64,000 nucleotides of DNA from Occultella gossypii (GCF_019947135.1 NZ_JAGSHT010000021.1:152482-216481); one strand, 5' to 3'; shown: positions 8,576 to 17,330, counted from the first letter of the stretch. The notes: a model not told the origin generated them from the sequence alone. Numbers and translations are program-made.

Positions 8576-10675
8576 TCAGTTGCCCCGGTTGCCGTTCGAG
8601 TACCAGAACGGCAGCAGGAAGGTCTCATCACCACCCGTCAGGACTAGGTCACCCTCTGCGGCCGCGGGCCCCCGGGTCGAGAGCGTCACATCGAATGTGG
8701 CGGTCCCGCCGGCAGGAACGTCCACCGACGCCGGGAAGGTCATCGCCGGAGAACCGCCGGTGATGTCGAAGGTGCGGGCGACCGACGAGAGATTCCGGAC
8801 CGACACCGTGATCGTCTCGACCACAGGCCCGTTGCCATTGCTGATGCCGAAGCTCAGCGACATCGGGTCGAATGTCGCGGTCGCGGCGAAGGCACGCGTC
8901 AGATCGATTCGCCCACCGCCGCGCTCCATCACGGTTGCGAGCGCCCCGCCGACCTCGGCGGCCCAGACCTGACGCTCGGCGTTGTTCCCGAGCAGCGACT
9001 TGACGTCCGTAGGACTCAGACCCGGGTCGTGCGCGAGAAGCAGGGCCGCCGAGCCCGCCACGTGCGGGGTCGCCATGGACGTCCCCTGGAACATCGCCCA
9101 TCCGAGGTCCCCGGTCGCCTCGTCGAACACTGAGGAGAAGATGTTCACTCCGGGTGCCATCACGTCGGGCTTGATGTTCTCGGTGAACGGCGCCGGACCA
9201 CGCGAACTGAACCCCGCGAGGATGTCGGCGTTCTCGGTGAGCACCTCGACCGGCATGCTGCCGTCGATGGTCACCGTCGAGGGCAGGGCGGCTTTGACCG
9301 TCAGGCCGTCGTCCAGGCTCACCATCACGGCCGGGATCTCGCCCTCGCCGCCCATGGCGGTCGGGTCGCCACCGACGTTGTTGTAGACGACTACCCCGAT
9401 CGCCCCCGCGGCCGCCGCGGAGGCGACCTTCTCGGCGAACGTACAGGTGCCGCGCTGGACCAGCACGACGGCGCCGGACACGTCACCGTCGGGACTGCTG
9501 CCGGGGCAGGCCGTGTCGGTACCAGCGCTCCAGGCGGCGAACGGCGCGTCCGTCACGGGGCTCGCGGCGAACGGGTCGAAGTCCCCCACGGCCGCACCGA
9601 CGTCCCCGACCCCAGCGACGGCAACGTTCACTCCCACGTAGTGCGGGTTCGTCGTGGCACCCGCCGTGAGTGCACCGAGCGCGTTGCCCGGGGAGCCGAC
9701 GGTCGATGGCCCTGGGCCTTCGTTGCCGGCCGCGACTGCGGCCACCACACCGGCAGCGGCGGCCGCGTTGATCGCCTCGGCGAGGGAGTCGTGCGGACCC
9801 TGGATGCTACCGCCGAGGCTGAGGTTGATGACCTCCATGCCGTCGTTGACGGCGTCCTCGACCGCACGCACGATGTCGTGGCTGAAGGCGCTACCGTCCT
9901 GCCCCACGAAACCTCCGCCGTAGCCCGGGAACACGTTGTAGTCGAAGAGGTTCGCGCCTGGTGCGACACCACTGATGGTGCCCTGCACGGGGCCGCCCGG
10001 GTCGACCGCGCTCAGGTCGGTCACGCAGCCGGCCACCGTACCCGCGACGTGTGTCCCGTGGTTGAACACGATGTCCTCGCCGGTGCCGGCCACTCCCGAG
10101 GCATACACCTTGTGCGAGATCTCGTCCTTGCAGGCGAAGAACGGGTGGTCCTCGCGGATGCCGGTGTCGATGATGCCCACGTCGATGCCGGCCCCGTCGG
10201 TCTCACCGTGGGTCGACTGCCACACGTCGACGGCGTTGATCACGTCGACGCTGGCGTTCATCGTCGGGCGGTAGGTCCAGCTCGAAGTGACGTCGGCGAC
10301 ACCGGGAGCGTTCGCCAGCGCCTGCAGGCTCGCGCCGTTCAGCCTCACGGCGAACCCGTTGAGCACCGTGTCGTACTCGGCGATCACCTCGGCCTGCGGG
10401 ATCCGCTGGGCGACGAAGGTTCGGTAGTTCGCGTGCTCGTTCGCGAGGAAACGCTCGTAGGCCCGATAGGCCGGGCTGGTCGGGTCGAGCCGACCGCGCT
10501 GTGGGCGGGTACCCGGGAGTCCGGGTTCGCCACCGGCATAGGTGGCGAGTGGGGCGGACTCGAGCGTGACGATGGCATATTCGCTCGGCGCAGCACGCTC
10601 CGGCGGTGCGGCCACGGCGGCGAGTGGTGTGGCCAACGCTATCGCGGATGCCAGGACTAGGGTCTTGCGCAACAT
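8576..10675 (-). CDS. secreted S8 (subtilisin-like) serine protease with PA insertion
   Basis: A 699-residue exported protease. The N-terminus is a Sec signal peptide (KTL, a hydrophobic stretch, then AAVAA). An I9-type propeptide follows (residues about 35-135, EYAIVTLESAP...NGFAVRLNGASLQALAN). The catalytic domain carries Asp170 (IIDTGIREDHP), His206 (NHGTHVAG) and Ser533 (GTSMATPH). A protease-associated domain is inserted near residues 350-470. The C-terminal 100 residues look like an Fn3-type beta domain (VETITVSVRNLSSVARTFDI). I prefer ATG 10675 because GGAGGT at 10682-10687 is 6 nt away; ATG 10681 touches it directly. No cell-wall sorting signal is visible, so it is probably released. 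Confidence 0.92.
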   Translation of the reverse strand: MLRKTLVLASAIALATPLAAVAAPPERAAPSEYAIVTLESAPLATYAGGEPGLPGTRPQRGRLDPTSPAYRAYERFLANEHANYRTFVAQRIPQAEVIAEYDTVLNGFAVRLNGASLQALANAPGVADVTSSWTYRPTMNASVDVINAVDVWQSTHGETDGAGIDVGIIDTGIREDHPFFACKDEISHKVYASGVAGTGEDIVFNHGTHVAGTVAGCVTDLSAVDPGGPVQGTISGVAPGANLFDYNVFPGYGGGFVGQDGSAFSHDIVRAVEDAVNDGMEVINLSLGGSIQGPHDSLAEAINAAAAAGVVAAVAAGNEGPGPSTVGSPGNALGALTAGATTNPHYVGVNVAVAGVGDVGAAVGDFDPFAASPVTDAPFAAWSAGTDTACPGSSPDGDVSGAVVLVQRGTCTFAEKVASAAAAGAIGVVVYNNVGGDPTAMGGEGEIPAVMVSLDDGLTVKAALPSTVTIDGSMPVEVLTENADILAGFSSRGPAPFTENIKPDVMAPGVNIFSSVFDEATGDLGWAMFQGTSMATPHVAGSAALLLAHDPGLSPTDVKSLLGNNAERQVWAAEVGGALATVMERGGGRIDLTRAFAATATFDPMSLSFGISNGNGPVVETITVSVRNLSSVARTFDITGGSPAMTFPASVDVPAGGTATFDVTLSTRGPAAAEGDLVLTGGDETFLLPFWYSNGNRGN

Positions 10676-10866
10676 CGGCATACCTCCACAAGGACAGGCT
10701 GGGACGGCGCCGAAAGGGGGTGGGCGTCGTCGCCCGTGCGCGCGGTCGGTCGGCCGCGTCGGCGGTCACAATACGCTTGTCCGCCACCTCTGGCACGGCG
10801 AACGGAGGCAGCCGTCGTCTCCCCATCCGGAGACGGGACTCCGGGCGTAGTTGCGGCGTCGAGGCC

Positions 10867-12360
10867 CTACCGGTTGTCGCCCGAGGTCTGGTCGGTCCAT
10901 CCGTGCCGGGCGAGCACCGCCGCCAGGTCCGGCGGGGTGTAGGCGGGACCCTTCAGGATCTTCCCGTCCTCGCGCAGGATCGGCAGGCCGTCCGCACCGA
11001 GCTTCGACAGGTTCGAACGGTGGATCTCGGCGAGCACGTGCTCGAGCGGGATGCCGCACTCGATCGCCATCCCGTAGACCACGTAGACCAGGTCGCCGAG
11101 CGCGTCGGCGGTGGCGACGGTGTCCCGGCGGCCGTCGTCCAGGGCCTCGGCGCGCGCGAACGCCGCTTCCATCTCGGCGCCGGCCGCGTCGCCGTAGACG
11201 GCCTGGACCAGTTCGGCGAGCTCTTCCGCGACCAGGGCCAGGCGCATCGGCACCCGCGGTCGCGCAACCTCCGGTGCGCCGCCGGCGAGCGGCATCGAGT
11301 AGACGCGGTGGAACTCGGCGACGAGGACCTCGGGGTCGTGCCCCGGGCGCAGCGAGTCAGGGTCCGAGCCGCCCGACGGCGGAGGTGACGTCGGGCGCCC
11401 GACCGCACCACCGCCGTCGGGCAGGCCTGGCCCAGCCGCCCGCGGGAGGGGCACCTCCCCCTCGCGGGCGTACCAGTGCCCGCCCGTGCGCAAGTGCGCG
11501 ACGACGGCCCGCTCGAGCGAGGTGTGCTGCGGGAGGGAGTCCAGGTCCACCTCGCCGCGACGGTTGAAGACGAAGAACATGACCTCCGTGTCCGCGGTGT
11601 CCCGGCTCGGCGTCAGCTCCCAGCGTTGCTGGAACGAGGCCATGTTCGAACCCGGCGCGAGCACCTCGCTCAGCTGCGGATCGAGCAGCCAGCTGGCGCA
11701 ATGGATCGTCGCGGCCGGGTAGTCGGGGAAATGCCGGGCGAAGAACGTGACGGCCCGTGCGAACGAGGCGTCCACGGCCGACGGCGTGAGCGGGCCGATC
11801 CGGGGGATGTGAGCGGACAGGGCGATGCCTTCGCCGCCCGGGCGTCGGCGCGGCGTGTACTGGAGCCGGCCGAGCCAGTAGTTGCCGCCGGTCCAGTGGC
11901 CGATCAGCCAGTCCTGGGTGTGCAGCCCGAACTCGCCGAACGTGAGCCGGTGCACGTGCATCTGCTGGCCGAGGTCGCCGAGGGTGCGCCACGAGATCGC
12001 GTCGGAGATGCCGCGCTCGCGGTGGAACTCCCGCACGTCGCCGGCGGTTGCCACGAAGGCGAGGAAGGCGCCGACACCGTCCCCGCCGCGGCTGGTGCCC
12101 GGCTCGCGGGGGAAGATCAGGCCGGGGATGTCCATCGTGATGTCGCCGAGGCGATCGCGGAGGGCGTTCGCGTACCCGGCGACCCGGCCGAGGGTGTCGG
12201 GCTCGTCGAGCGCCGTGGCGACGGCGGCCTCGGCCTCCGGTAGGTCCTCGGGACGCAGGCCGAGCAGGACCAGGATCTCGGGCAGGTCGGGCGCTCCGAG
12301 CCGGGCGGCGATGTCCGCGGCGGTCAGGGGAACGAGCGTGCGGGTGTACGCGGCAGGCAT
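10867..12360 (-). CDS. acyltransferase (NAT_N/GNAT_C type) fused to a MazG/PRA-PH-like NTP pyrophosphohydrolase
   Basis: A 497-residue two-part protein. Residues about 1-330 match the acyltransferase-domain proteins with NAT_N and GNAT_C modules: LTAADIAARLGAPDLPEILVLLGL, then FGLHTQDWLIGHWTGGNYWLGRLQY, FARHFPDYPA and ASWLLDPQLSEVL. After a Pro/Gly/Ser-rich linker (about 345-375), the last 120 residues are an all-alpha pyrophosphohydrolase domain: RLALVAEELAELVQAVYG, then DALGDLVYVVYGMAIECGIP and EIHRSNLSKLG, containing the EExxE and ExxD metal-binding pattern. ATG 12360 (MPAAYTRT) begins the conserved part. The fusion implies linked acylation and nucleotide or phosphosugar hydrolysis, but the substrate is unknown. 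Confidence 0.8.
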   Translation of the reverse strand: MPAAYTRTLVPLTAADIAARLGAPDLPEILVLLGLRPEDLPEAEAAVATALDEPDTLGRVAGYANALRDRLGDITMDIPGLIFPREPGTSRGGDGVGAFLAFVATAGDVREFHRERGISDAISWRTLGDLGQQMHVHRLTFGEFGLHTQDWLIGHWTGGNYWLGRLQYTPRRRPGGEGIALSAHIPRIGPLTPSAVDASFARAVTFFARHFPDYPAATIHCASWLLDPQLSEVLAPGSNMASFQQRWELTPSRDTADTEVMFFVFNRRGEVDLDSLPQHTSLERAVVAHLRTGGHWYAREGEVPLPRAAGPGLPDGGGAVGRPTSPPPSGGSDPDSLRPGHDPEVLVAEFHRVYSMPLAGGAPEVARPRVPMRLALVAEELAELVQAVYGDAAGAEMEAAFARAEALDDGRRDTVATADALGDLVYVVYGMAIECGIPLEHVLAEIHRSNLSKLGADGLPILREDGKILKGPAYTPPDLAAVLARHGWTDQTSGDNR

Positions 12361-12400
12361 GGAGCAACCGTACGGCCTCGCCCGTGGGTGCCAGACTTCC

Positions 12401-12531
12401 GGCGAGCGTGTCATCGTGCGGCCGACAGTGCCGATGAGCCGAACAACCGCACGTTCAGCCGGCGCCGTCTCTGGCGAGCGTGTCAGTGTGCGGCGGATGG
12501 CGCCGATGGGCCGCAGAATCGCACGTTCGCC
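12401..12531. repeat. pair of about 60-bp palindromic intergenic repeats
   Basis: Two related units, 12401-12460 and 12473-12531, lie 72 bp apart. Each starts GGCGAGCGTGTCA and ends in CACGTTC(A/G)GCC, so the ends form inverted repeats of 10 bp with one or two mismatches. They lie between two reverse-strand genes, just upstream of the fusion gene start. Their sequence is unrelated to the hairpins at 6.7 kb. Confidence 0.65.
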
Positions 12532-12554
12532 GGGCGAGCGGCCCGGGTGAGGCC

Positions 12555-12884
12555 TCAGGCGGTGGCGGCCGGTGGGTCCTCGGTGCCGGCCGTGCGCAGC
12601 GCCGCCCGGCGGAGCATCTCGTGGGCCTCCTCCGGGGGCAGGGTCGCCTGGCTCACGTCGTCCGAGCCATCTACCGTGGGCGCCGCGCCGGGCAGCTCGG
12701 TCTGGAACGCGGCGGCCGCGGCGTCGATCTCGGCCTGGCTGTGCTGGTTGGCCAGGGACATGATCTCGCCCCACAACTGCTTCGCTTCGGCCTCCTGCTC
12801 GGGGCCGGCCTGCTCGGACAGTTCGAGTGCCTCGAGGCGGGCGCCGATCTCGTCCATGCGCTGACGGAACTTCGCGTAATCCAT
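12555..12884 (-). CDS. small helical protein of unknown function
   Basis: A 109-residue acidic, Gln/Glu/Ala-rich protein (MDYAKFRQRMDEIGARLEALELSEQ...) that should form a helical hairpin or coiled coil over residues 5-70, with a disordered tail. No membrane segment or known motif is visible. The start at 12884 is supported by TACGCT 7 nt upstream and by the absence of a Shine-Dalgarno. It lies 26 nt downstream of the MarR gene on the same strand and may share its transcript. Function unknown. Confidence 0.65.
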   Translation of the reverse strand: MDYAKFRQRMDEIGARLEALELSEQAGPEQEAEAKQLWGEIMSLANQHSQAEIDAAAAAFQTELPGAAPTVDGSDDVSQATLPPEEAHEMLRRAALRTAGTEDPPAATA

Positions 12885-12891
12885 TCGACCG

Positions 12892-12897
12892 AGCGTA
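12892..12897 (-). promoter_or_regulatory. -10 element of a probable leaderless promoter
   Basis: TACGCT on the reverse strand ends 7 nt before the ATG at 12884; no ribosome binding site is visible. Confidence 0.4.
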
Positions 12898-12910
12898 GGA
12901 GCCGGACGCC

Positions 12911-13432
12911 TCAGGAGCGAACCGCAGCCATGGGGAGTTCAACCGGGGGGTCACCGGCGCCCGTGACGTCGATGTCCCGGAGCCCGCACGCCACCCGGCG
13001 CAGCAGGCCGCGCAGCACCTCGCGCTCGTCCGGCGCGAGGGCCTCCATCGTGCTGTCCTCGGCCGCGCGCACCCGGCGCTCGAGCTCGGCCAGAAGGGCC
13101 CGGCCGGTGGCGGTGGCCACGACCCGCCGAGCCCGGCGGTCGGTGGGGCTCTGCTCCCGCAGGACCAGGCCCGCCTCGACCAGGTCGTCGATGAGGTAGG
13201 TCATCACGGTCCGGTCGATGCCGAGGTGCGCGGCCAGGGCGACCTGGGTCGGCTGGTCCCCGTGGACCACGACGTCGAGCACCTGGTAGCCACGGGAGCC
13301 GTGCGGAACGTCCGCGACCACCTCGGCCACGGCGGCCTCATAGGCCCGCAGCAGGGTGCCGATGTGCCAGCCGAAGTCCCCCTCACGGCGGGCGCGGCAC
13401 CGCTCGTGCGTCGGTTCGGGGTTGGTGGCCAT
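12911..13432 (-). CDS. MarR-family transcriptional regulator
   Basis: A 173-residue winged-helix regulator. The DNA-binding part is QVALAAHLGIDRTVMTYLIDDLVEAGLVLREQSPTDRRARRVV, typical of MarR proteins, with helical dimerisation segments on both sides. Such dimers usually repress their own and a neighbouring gene and release DNA on binding an aromatic or oxidant ligand. ATG 13432 (MATNPEP) is chosen because TATCAT ends 6 nt upstream, giving a leaderless transcript. It is divergent from the LLM oxidoreductase gene at 13558, and a palindrome sits over both -35 boxes. I infer that it represses both genes. Confidence 0.92.
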   Translation of the reverse strand: MATNPEPTHERCRARREGDFGWHIGTLLRAYEAAVAEVVADVPHGSRGYQVLDVVVHGDQPTQVALAAHLGIDRTVMTYLIDDLVEAGLVLREQSPTDRRARRVVATATGRALLAELERRVRAAEDSTMEALAPDEREVLRGLLRRVACGLRDIDVTGAGDPPVELPMAAVRS

Positions 13433-13438
13433 GTGGGA

Positions 13439-13488
13439 ATGATACGCCCAGATGTGCGGTTGATCCAATCATCGGATCGACATATGAT
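13439..13488. promoter_or_regulatory. divergent promoters sharing a MarR-type palindrome
   Basis: Forward promoter: TTGATC (13460-13465), 17-bp spacer, TATGAT (13483-13488). Reverse promoter: TTGGAT (13468-13463), 18-bp spacer, TATCAT (13444-13439). The imperfect palindrome 13460-13480 has arms TTGATCC and GGATCGA 7 nt apart and overlaps the -35 box of both. Confidence 0.7.
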
Positions 13489-13557
13489 CTGCCAGACAAC
13501 ACATATCGCCGAGGTCCCCGAGGGCTCACGGCGACCCGGACCACACGAGGTGCGCAC

Positions 13558-14490
13558 ATGCCGGACTACGGCCACGACCTGACCTTCGGAACCTTCATCA
13601 CCCCCACGAACGCCGCGCCGGCGAAGGTGGTGGAACTCGCGAAGACAACCGAGGCAGCCGGGCTCGACCTGGCCACCTTCCAGGACCACCCCTACCAGGC
13701 CGGCTTCCTCGACACCTGGACGCTGCTGAGCTACGTGGCCGCGCAGACCGAGCGGATCTCGTTGTCCGCCAACGTGATCAACCTGCCGCTGCGCCCGCCC
13801 GCCGTGCTCGCGCGGGCCGCCGCCAGTCTCGATCTGCTCTCCGGAGGCCGGTTCGAGCTGGGCCTCGGCGCCGGCGCGTTCTGGGATGCCATCGCGGCCA
13901 TGGGTGGCCCTCGCCGCACGGCGGGGGAGTCCATCACCGCCCTGAGCGAGGGCATCGACATCATCCGCGGCCTCTGGGACACCAGCACCCGGGAGCGCCT
14001 CGTCGTGGACGGGACGTTCTACCAGGTGGACGGCGCCAAGCGCGGCCCGGCCCCGGCGCACGACATCCAGATCTGGCTCGGCGCCTTGAAGCCGCGGATG
14101 CTCCGTCTGATCGGCCGCAAGGCCGACGGCTGGCTGCCCTCCCTGGCCTACATCAAGGAGCTGAGCGACCTGACCGCCTCCAACACGACCATCGACGAGG
14201 CCGCGATCGCCGCCGGACGCACCCCGGGTGACGTGCGCCGGCTGCTGAACATCGGCGGCGCGTTCTCCACCCAGCGCAGCGACCGGCTGCTGGCCGGCCC
14301 GCCCGAGCAATGGGCCGAGCAGCTCTCCGACCTCACCCTCGAGTACGGCTTCTCCAGCTACATCCTCTCCGGCGACGACGCGCAGGCGATGATGATCCTC
14401 GGCCAGGAGGTCGCTCCCGCCGTGCGCGAACTCGTGCGCGCCGAGCGTGGCGCCGACGAGACCGACGCGACCCCCGCCGTCGGGCTCTGA
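13558..14490 (+). CDS. LLM-class (luciferase-like) flavin-dependent oxidoreductase
   Basis: A 310-residue TIM-barrel protein of the bacterial luciferase-like family: FQDHPYQAGFLDTWTLLSYVAAQTERI, VLARAAASLDLLSGGRFELGLGAGAFWDAI, then WLGALKPRMLRLIGRKADGWLPSL. Members use FMNH2 or F420 to oxidise or reduce small organic molecules. The start ATG 13558 is about 63 nt downstream of the predicted transcription start. The next gene begins 2 nt after the stop and has a homologous N-terminal half, so the two LLM modules are tandem duplicates. Likely controlled by the divergent MarR protein. Cofactor and substrate are not determinable. Confidence 0.9.
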   Translation: MPDYGHDLTFGTFITPTNAAPAKVVELAKTTEAAGLDLATFQDHPYQAGFLDTWTLLSYVAAQTERISLSANVINLPLRPPAVLARAAASLDLLSGGRFELGLGAGAFWDAIAAMGGPRRTAGESITALSEGIDIIRGLWDTSTRERLVVDGTFYQVDGAKRGPAPAHDIQIWLGALKPRMLRLIGRKADGWLPSLAYIKELSDLTASNTTIDEAAIAAGRTPGDVRRLLNIGGAFSTQRSDRLLAGPPEQWAEQLSDLTLEYGFSSYILSGDDAQAMMILGQEVAPAVRELVRAERGADETDATPAVGL

Positions 14491-14492
14491 CC

Positions 14493-16775
14493 ATGGACTA
14501 CGGACACCCCCTGGAGTTCGGGGCCTTCATCAACCCCGACAGCGCCGACCCGGCCGGCGTCGTCGACCTCGCCCGACGCGCCGAGGAGCTCGGCCTCGAC
14601 CTCGTCACCGTGCAGGACCATCCCTACCAGCCCGCGCTGCTGGAGACCTGGACACTGCTCTCCTGGATCGCCGGCAGCACGGACCGGATCCGGATCGCCC
14701 CGAACGTGCTGAACATGGCGATCCGCCCGCCCGCCGTGCTCGCCCGCGCCGCCGCGAGCCTGGACCTGCTCTCCGGTGGGCGCCTCGAGCTCGGCCTCGG
14801 CGCCGGGCACTTCTGGGACGCGATCGCCGCGATGGGGACGCCGCGGCTCAGCCCCGGGGAGTCCGTGGACGCGCTCGCGGAGGCGATCGAGATGCTCCGC
14901 ACCATCTGGGCCGGCGACGCCTCGACGCCGCTCGAGGTGCCCGGCGCCTTCCACACCCTCGACGGCGCCCAGGGCGGGCCCGCCCCCGCGCACACCGTCT
15001 CGCTGTGGATCGGCGCGCTCAAGCCACGCATGCAGCGCCTCATCGGCGCGAAGGCGGACGGCTGGTGGCCCTCGCTCGGGCGGCTCGGCCCGGGCGACCT
15101 GGCGGCCGGGAACGCCGTCGTCGACGCCGCCGCCACCGAGGCCGGGCGCGACCCGCGCGAGATCCGCCGCCTGCTCAACATCACCGGCTCGTTCGGCCCA
15201 ACGGCGCAGGGCCGGTTGAGCGGACCTCCCGCCACCTGGGTGGAGCAACTGCTCCCATACGCGCTGGACGACGGCGTGGGCACCTTCGTGTACGCGGCGC
15301 CGGACCGGGCGCACCTCGAGACGTTCGCGACCGAGGTGGCGCCCGCCCTGCGCGAGGCCGTCGCCACCGTGCGGGACGTGCGCGAGACCGAGGTCGGCGC
15401 CGTGGTTCCGCTGGCGATCCGCGCCAAGCGGCGCGAGGGCATCGACTACGACACCGTCCCGGCCGCACTGGCCGCGACCGCCGTCGAGCCCGGCCACGCC
15501 GGCTTCGCGGGCGTGCGCAACACCTACCTGCGCGGCGGCTCACCCGGCCTGGTGCTACGGCCGGGCGACGCCGACGAGGTGGCGCAGGCGCTCTCCTTCG
15601 CACGGTCCCAGCCGGTGCCGCTCGCGGTCCGCAGCGCCGGGCACGGCATCAGCGGCCGCTCCACGAACGACGGCGGCATCGTCATCGACCTGTCCCGCCT
15701 GAACCGGATCGAAGTCCTCGACGCCGCGACCCGGCGGGTCCGCATCGAGCCGGGCGCCCGCTGGGGCGAGGTGGCGCAGGCGCTGCACCCCTACGGGTGG
15801 GCGCTCAGCTCCGGGGACTTCGGCGGCGTGGGCGTCGGCGGGCTGGCCACGGCCGGCGGGATCGGCTGGCTCGGCCGCGAGCACGGGCTCACCATCGACC
15901 ACGTGCGCGCCGTCGAGATCGTCCTCGCGGATGGTCGGCTCGTGCGGGCCGACGCCGAGCACCACCCGGACCTGTTCTGGGCTGTGCGCGGGGCGGGCGC
16001 GAACTTCGGCATCGTCACCGCGTTCGAGTTCGAGGTCGACGAGGTGGGGGATGTCGGCTTCGCCCAACTGGCCTTCGACGCCGGGAACGTCGCCGAGTTC
16101 CTTGAGAACTGGGGCGCCCTCCAGGAGGCGGCGCCTCGGGATCTGACCAGCTTCCTGATCATCGGTCGCCCCCGCGGTGGGCAGGTGGTGGCCACCGTGA
16201 TGGCGACCGTCGACTCCGACGACCCGGACACCGTGATCAGCAGGCTGCAGCCGTTCGCGACGCTCGGCCCGCTCCTGCAGCAGGCCGTGCAGATCCTGCC
16301 GTACCCGGCCATCGTGGCCGCGCCCGACGGCGGCCAGCACGGCCAGGGCGAGCCCGCCACCCGGTCCGCACTGGTGGACCACATCACGCCCGAGCTCGCG
16401 GCCGCGGCCAGCAAGCTCATCCACAGCGGCGTGAGCTACTTCTTCCAGATCCGGTCCGTCGGTGGCGCCGTGGCGGACGTGCCGCCCGATGCGACGGCGT
16501 ACGCGCACCGGTCCGCGAACTTCTCCGTGATCGCGTTCGGAGCCGGCCGGACCCGCCTCGACGCGGTCTGGGACACCCAGATCCAGCCGCACGCGAACGG
16601 GCTCTACCTGAGCTTCGAGACCGACCCCCGGCCCGAGCGGATCACCGACGCGTTCCCGCCGGCCACGCTGGCCCGGTTGCGCGAGCTCAAGGGCAGGCTC
16701 GACCCGGAGAACGTGTTCCGGGACAACTTCAGCGTGGCGCCGGCGAAGCCAGGGCTGGCAACCGTGGCCGGCTGA
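14493..16775 (+). CDS. fusion of LLM-class oxidoreductase and FAD-binding (BBE-type) oxidoreductase
   Basis: A 760-residue two-domain flavoprotein. Residues 1-310 are an LLM TIM-barrel very like the preceding gene (VQDHPYQPALLETWTLLSWIAG, LELGLGAGHFWDAIAAMG). Residues about 345-520 are an FAD-binding PCMH domain: VLRPGDADEVAQALSFAR, then RSAGHGISGRS with His384 at the usual site of covalent FAD attachment, and GGIGWLGREHGLTIDHV. The C-terminus has the berberine-bridge-enzyme end (RLDPENVFRDNFSVAP). The second covalent residue, Cys, is missing, so only His-linked FAD is expected. The fusion suggests substrate transfer between two flavin sites. Start ATG 14493, 2 nt after the upstream stop. Confidence 0.88.
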   Translation: MDYGHPLEFGAFINPDSADPAGVVDLARRAEELGLDLVTVQDHPYQPALLETWTLLSWIAGSTDRIRIAPNVLNMAIRPPAVLARAAASLDLLSGGRLELGLGAGHFWDAIAAMGTPRLSPGESVDALAEAIEMLRTIWAGDASTPLEVPGAFHTLDGAQGGPAPAHTVSLWIGALKPRMQRLIGAKADGWWPSLGRLGPGDLAAGNAVVDAAATEAGRDPREIRRLLNITGSFGPTAQGRLSGPPATWVEQLLPYALDDGVGTFVYAAPDRAHLETFATEVAPALREAVATVRDVRETEVGAVVPLAIRAKRREGIDYDTVPAALAATAVEPGHAGFAGVRNTYLRGGSPGLVLRPGDADEVAQALSFARSQPVPLAVRSAGHGISGRSTNDGGIVIDLSRLNRIEVLDAATRRVRIEPGARWGEVAQALHPYGWALSSGDFGGVGVGGLATAGGIGWLGREHGLTIDHVRAVEIVLADGRLVRADAEHHPDLFWAVRGAGANFGIVTAFEFEVDEVGDVGFAQLAFDAGNVAEFLENWGALQEAAPRDLTSFLIIGRPRGGQVVATVMATVDSDDPDTVISRLQPFATLGPLLQQAVQILPYPAIVAAPDGGQHGQGEPATRSALVDHITPELAAAASKLIHSGVSYFFQIRSVGGAVADVPPDATAYAHRSANFSVIAFGAGRTRLDAVWDTQIQPHANGLYLSFETDPRPERITDAFPPATLARLRELKGRLDPENVFRDNFSVAPAKPGLATVAG

Positions 16776-16912
16776 ACCTCCGACAAAGGAACGCGCATCG
16801 GCCGTCAGCGCGGCGGTCGGCAGGCGGCGGCGCCGAACCGGCCGGATCTGTGAACGTCCAGGGGCATCCGGGCAGGATAGAGAAGTCGCCCTGCGACACA
16901 CAGCGCGCGTGA

Positions 16913-17293
16913 TCACACGAAGGACTCCGGTCCGAAACGACCCCACGCCACGAAGGTGATCAGGGCGAGGTATGCCATGTTCACCAGCGCGTGCGTGACG
17001 GCGTGGCGGCGCAGTTCCACGATCGCCGCCCCGACCATGATCAGACCCAAGCCAACGGCCGCCACCGGCACCAGCGCGGGCGCGATGTCGAGCACTGCGG
17101 GCAGGATCAGGCCGATGCCGCAGAGCATCTCGACGGCTCCGAGAGCCTTGATGAAGCCGGCACTGAAGTCGTTGACCCATCCCGCGGCCGGAGCCTTGGC
17201 CAGCTTCTCCTTGGGGGTGAGTAGCTTCCCGGCGCCGGAGAAGAAGAAGACTGCTGACAACAGACCCGTGATGATCCACAGAGCGAGGTTCAT
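16913..17293 (-). CDS. DoxX-family membrane protein
   Basis: A 126-residue protein with four membrane segments: WIITGLLSAVFFFSGAGKLL, KALGAVEMLCGIGLILPAVL, LVPVAAVGLGLIMVGAAIVE and ALVNMAYLALITFVAW. The FFFSGAGKL segment is typical of DoxX-like proteins, which act at the membrane in redox or detoxification contexts without a firmly known reaction. The GGGAG 7 nt upstream supports ATG 17293. It is divergent from the ECF41 sigma factor gene, and DoxX-like genes are familiar neighbours of ECF41, so co-regulation is plausible. The 137 nt before it (16776-16912) show nothing. Confidence 0.85.
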   Translation of the reverse strand: MNLALWIITGLLSAVFFFSGAGKLLTPKEKLAKAPAAGWVNDFSAGFIKALGAVEMLCGIGLILPAVLDIAPALVPVAAVGLGLIMVGAAIVELRRHAVTHALVNMAYLALITFVAWGRFGPESFV

Positions 17294-17330
17294 GTATTTT
17301 CTCCCGATCGGTTACGTCGGCCCGCTCGGG

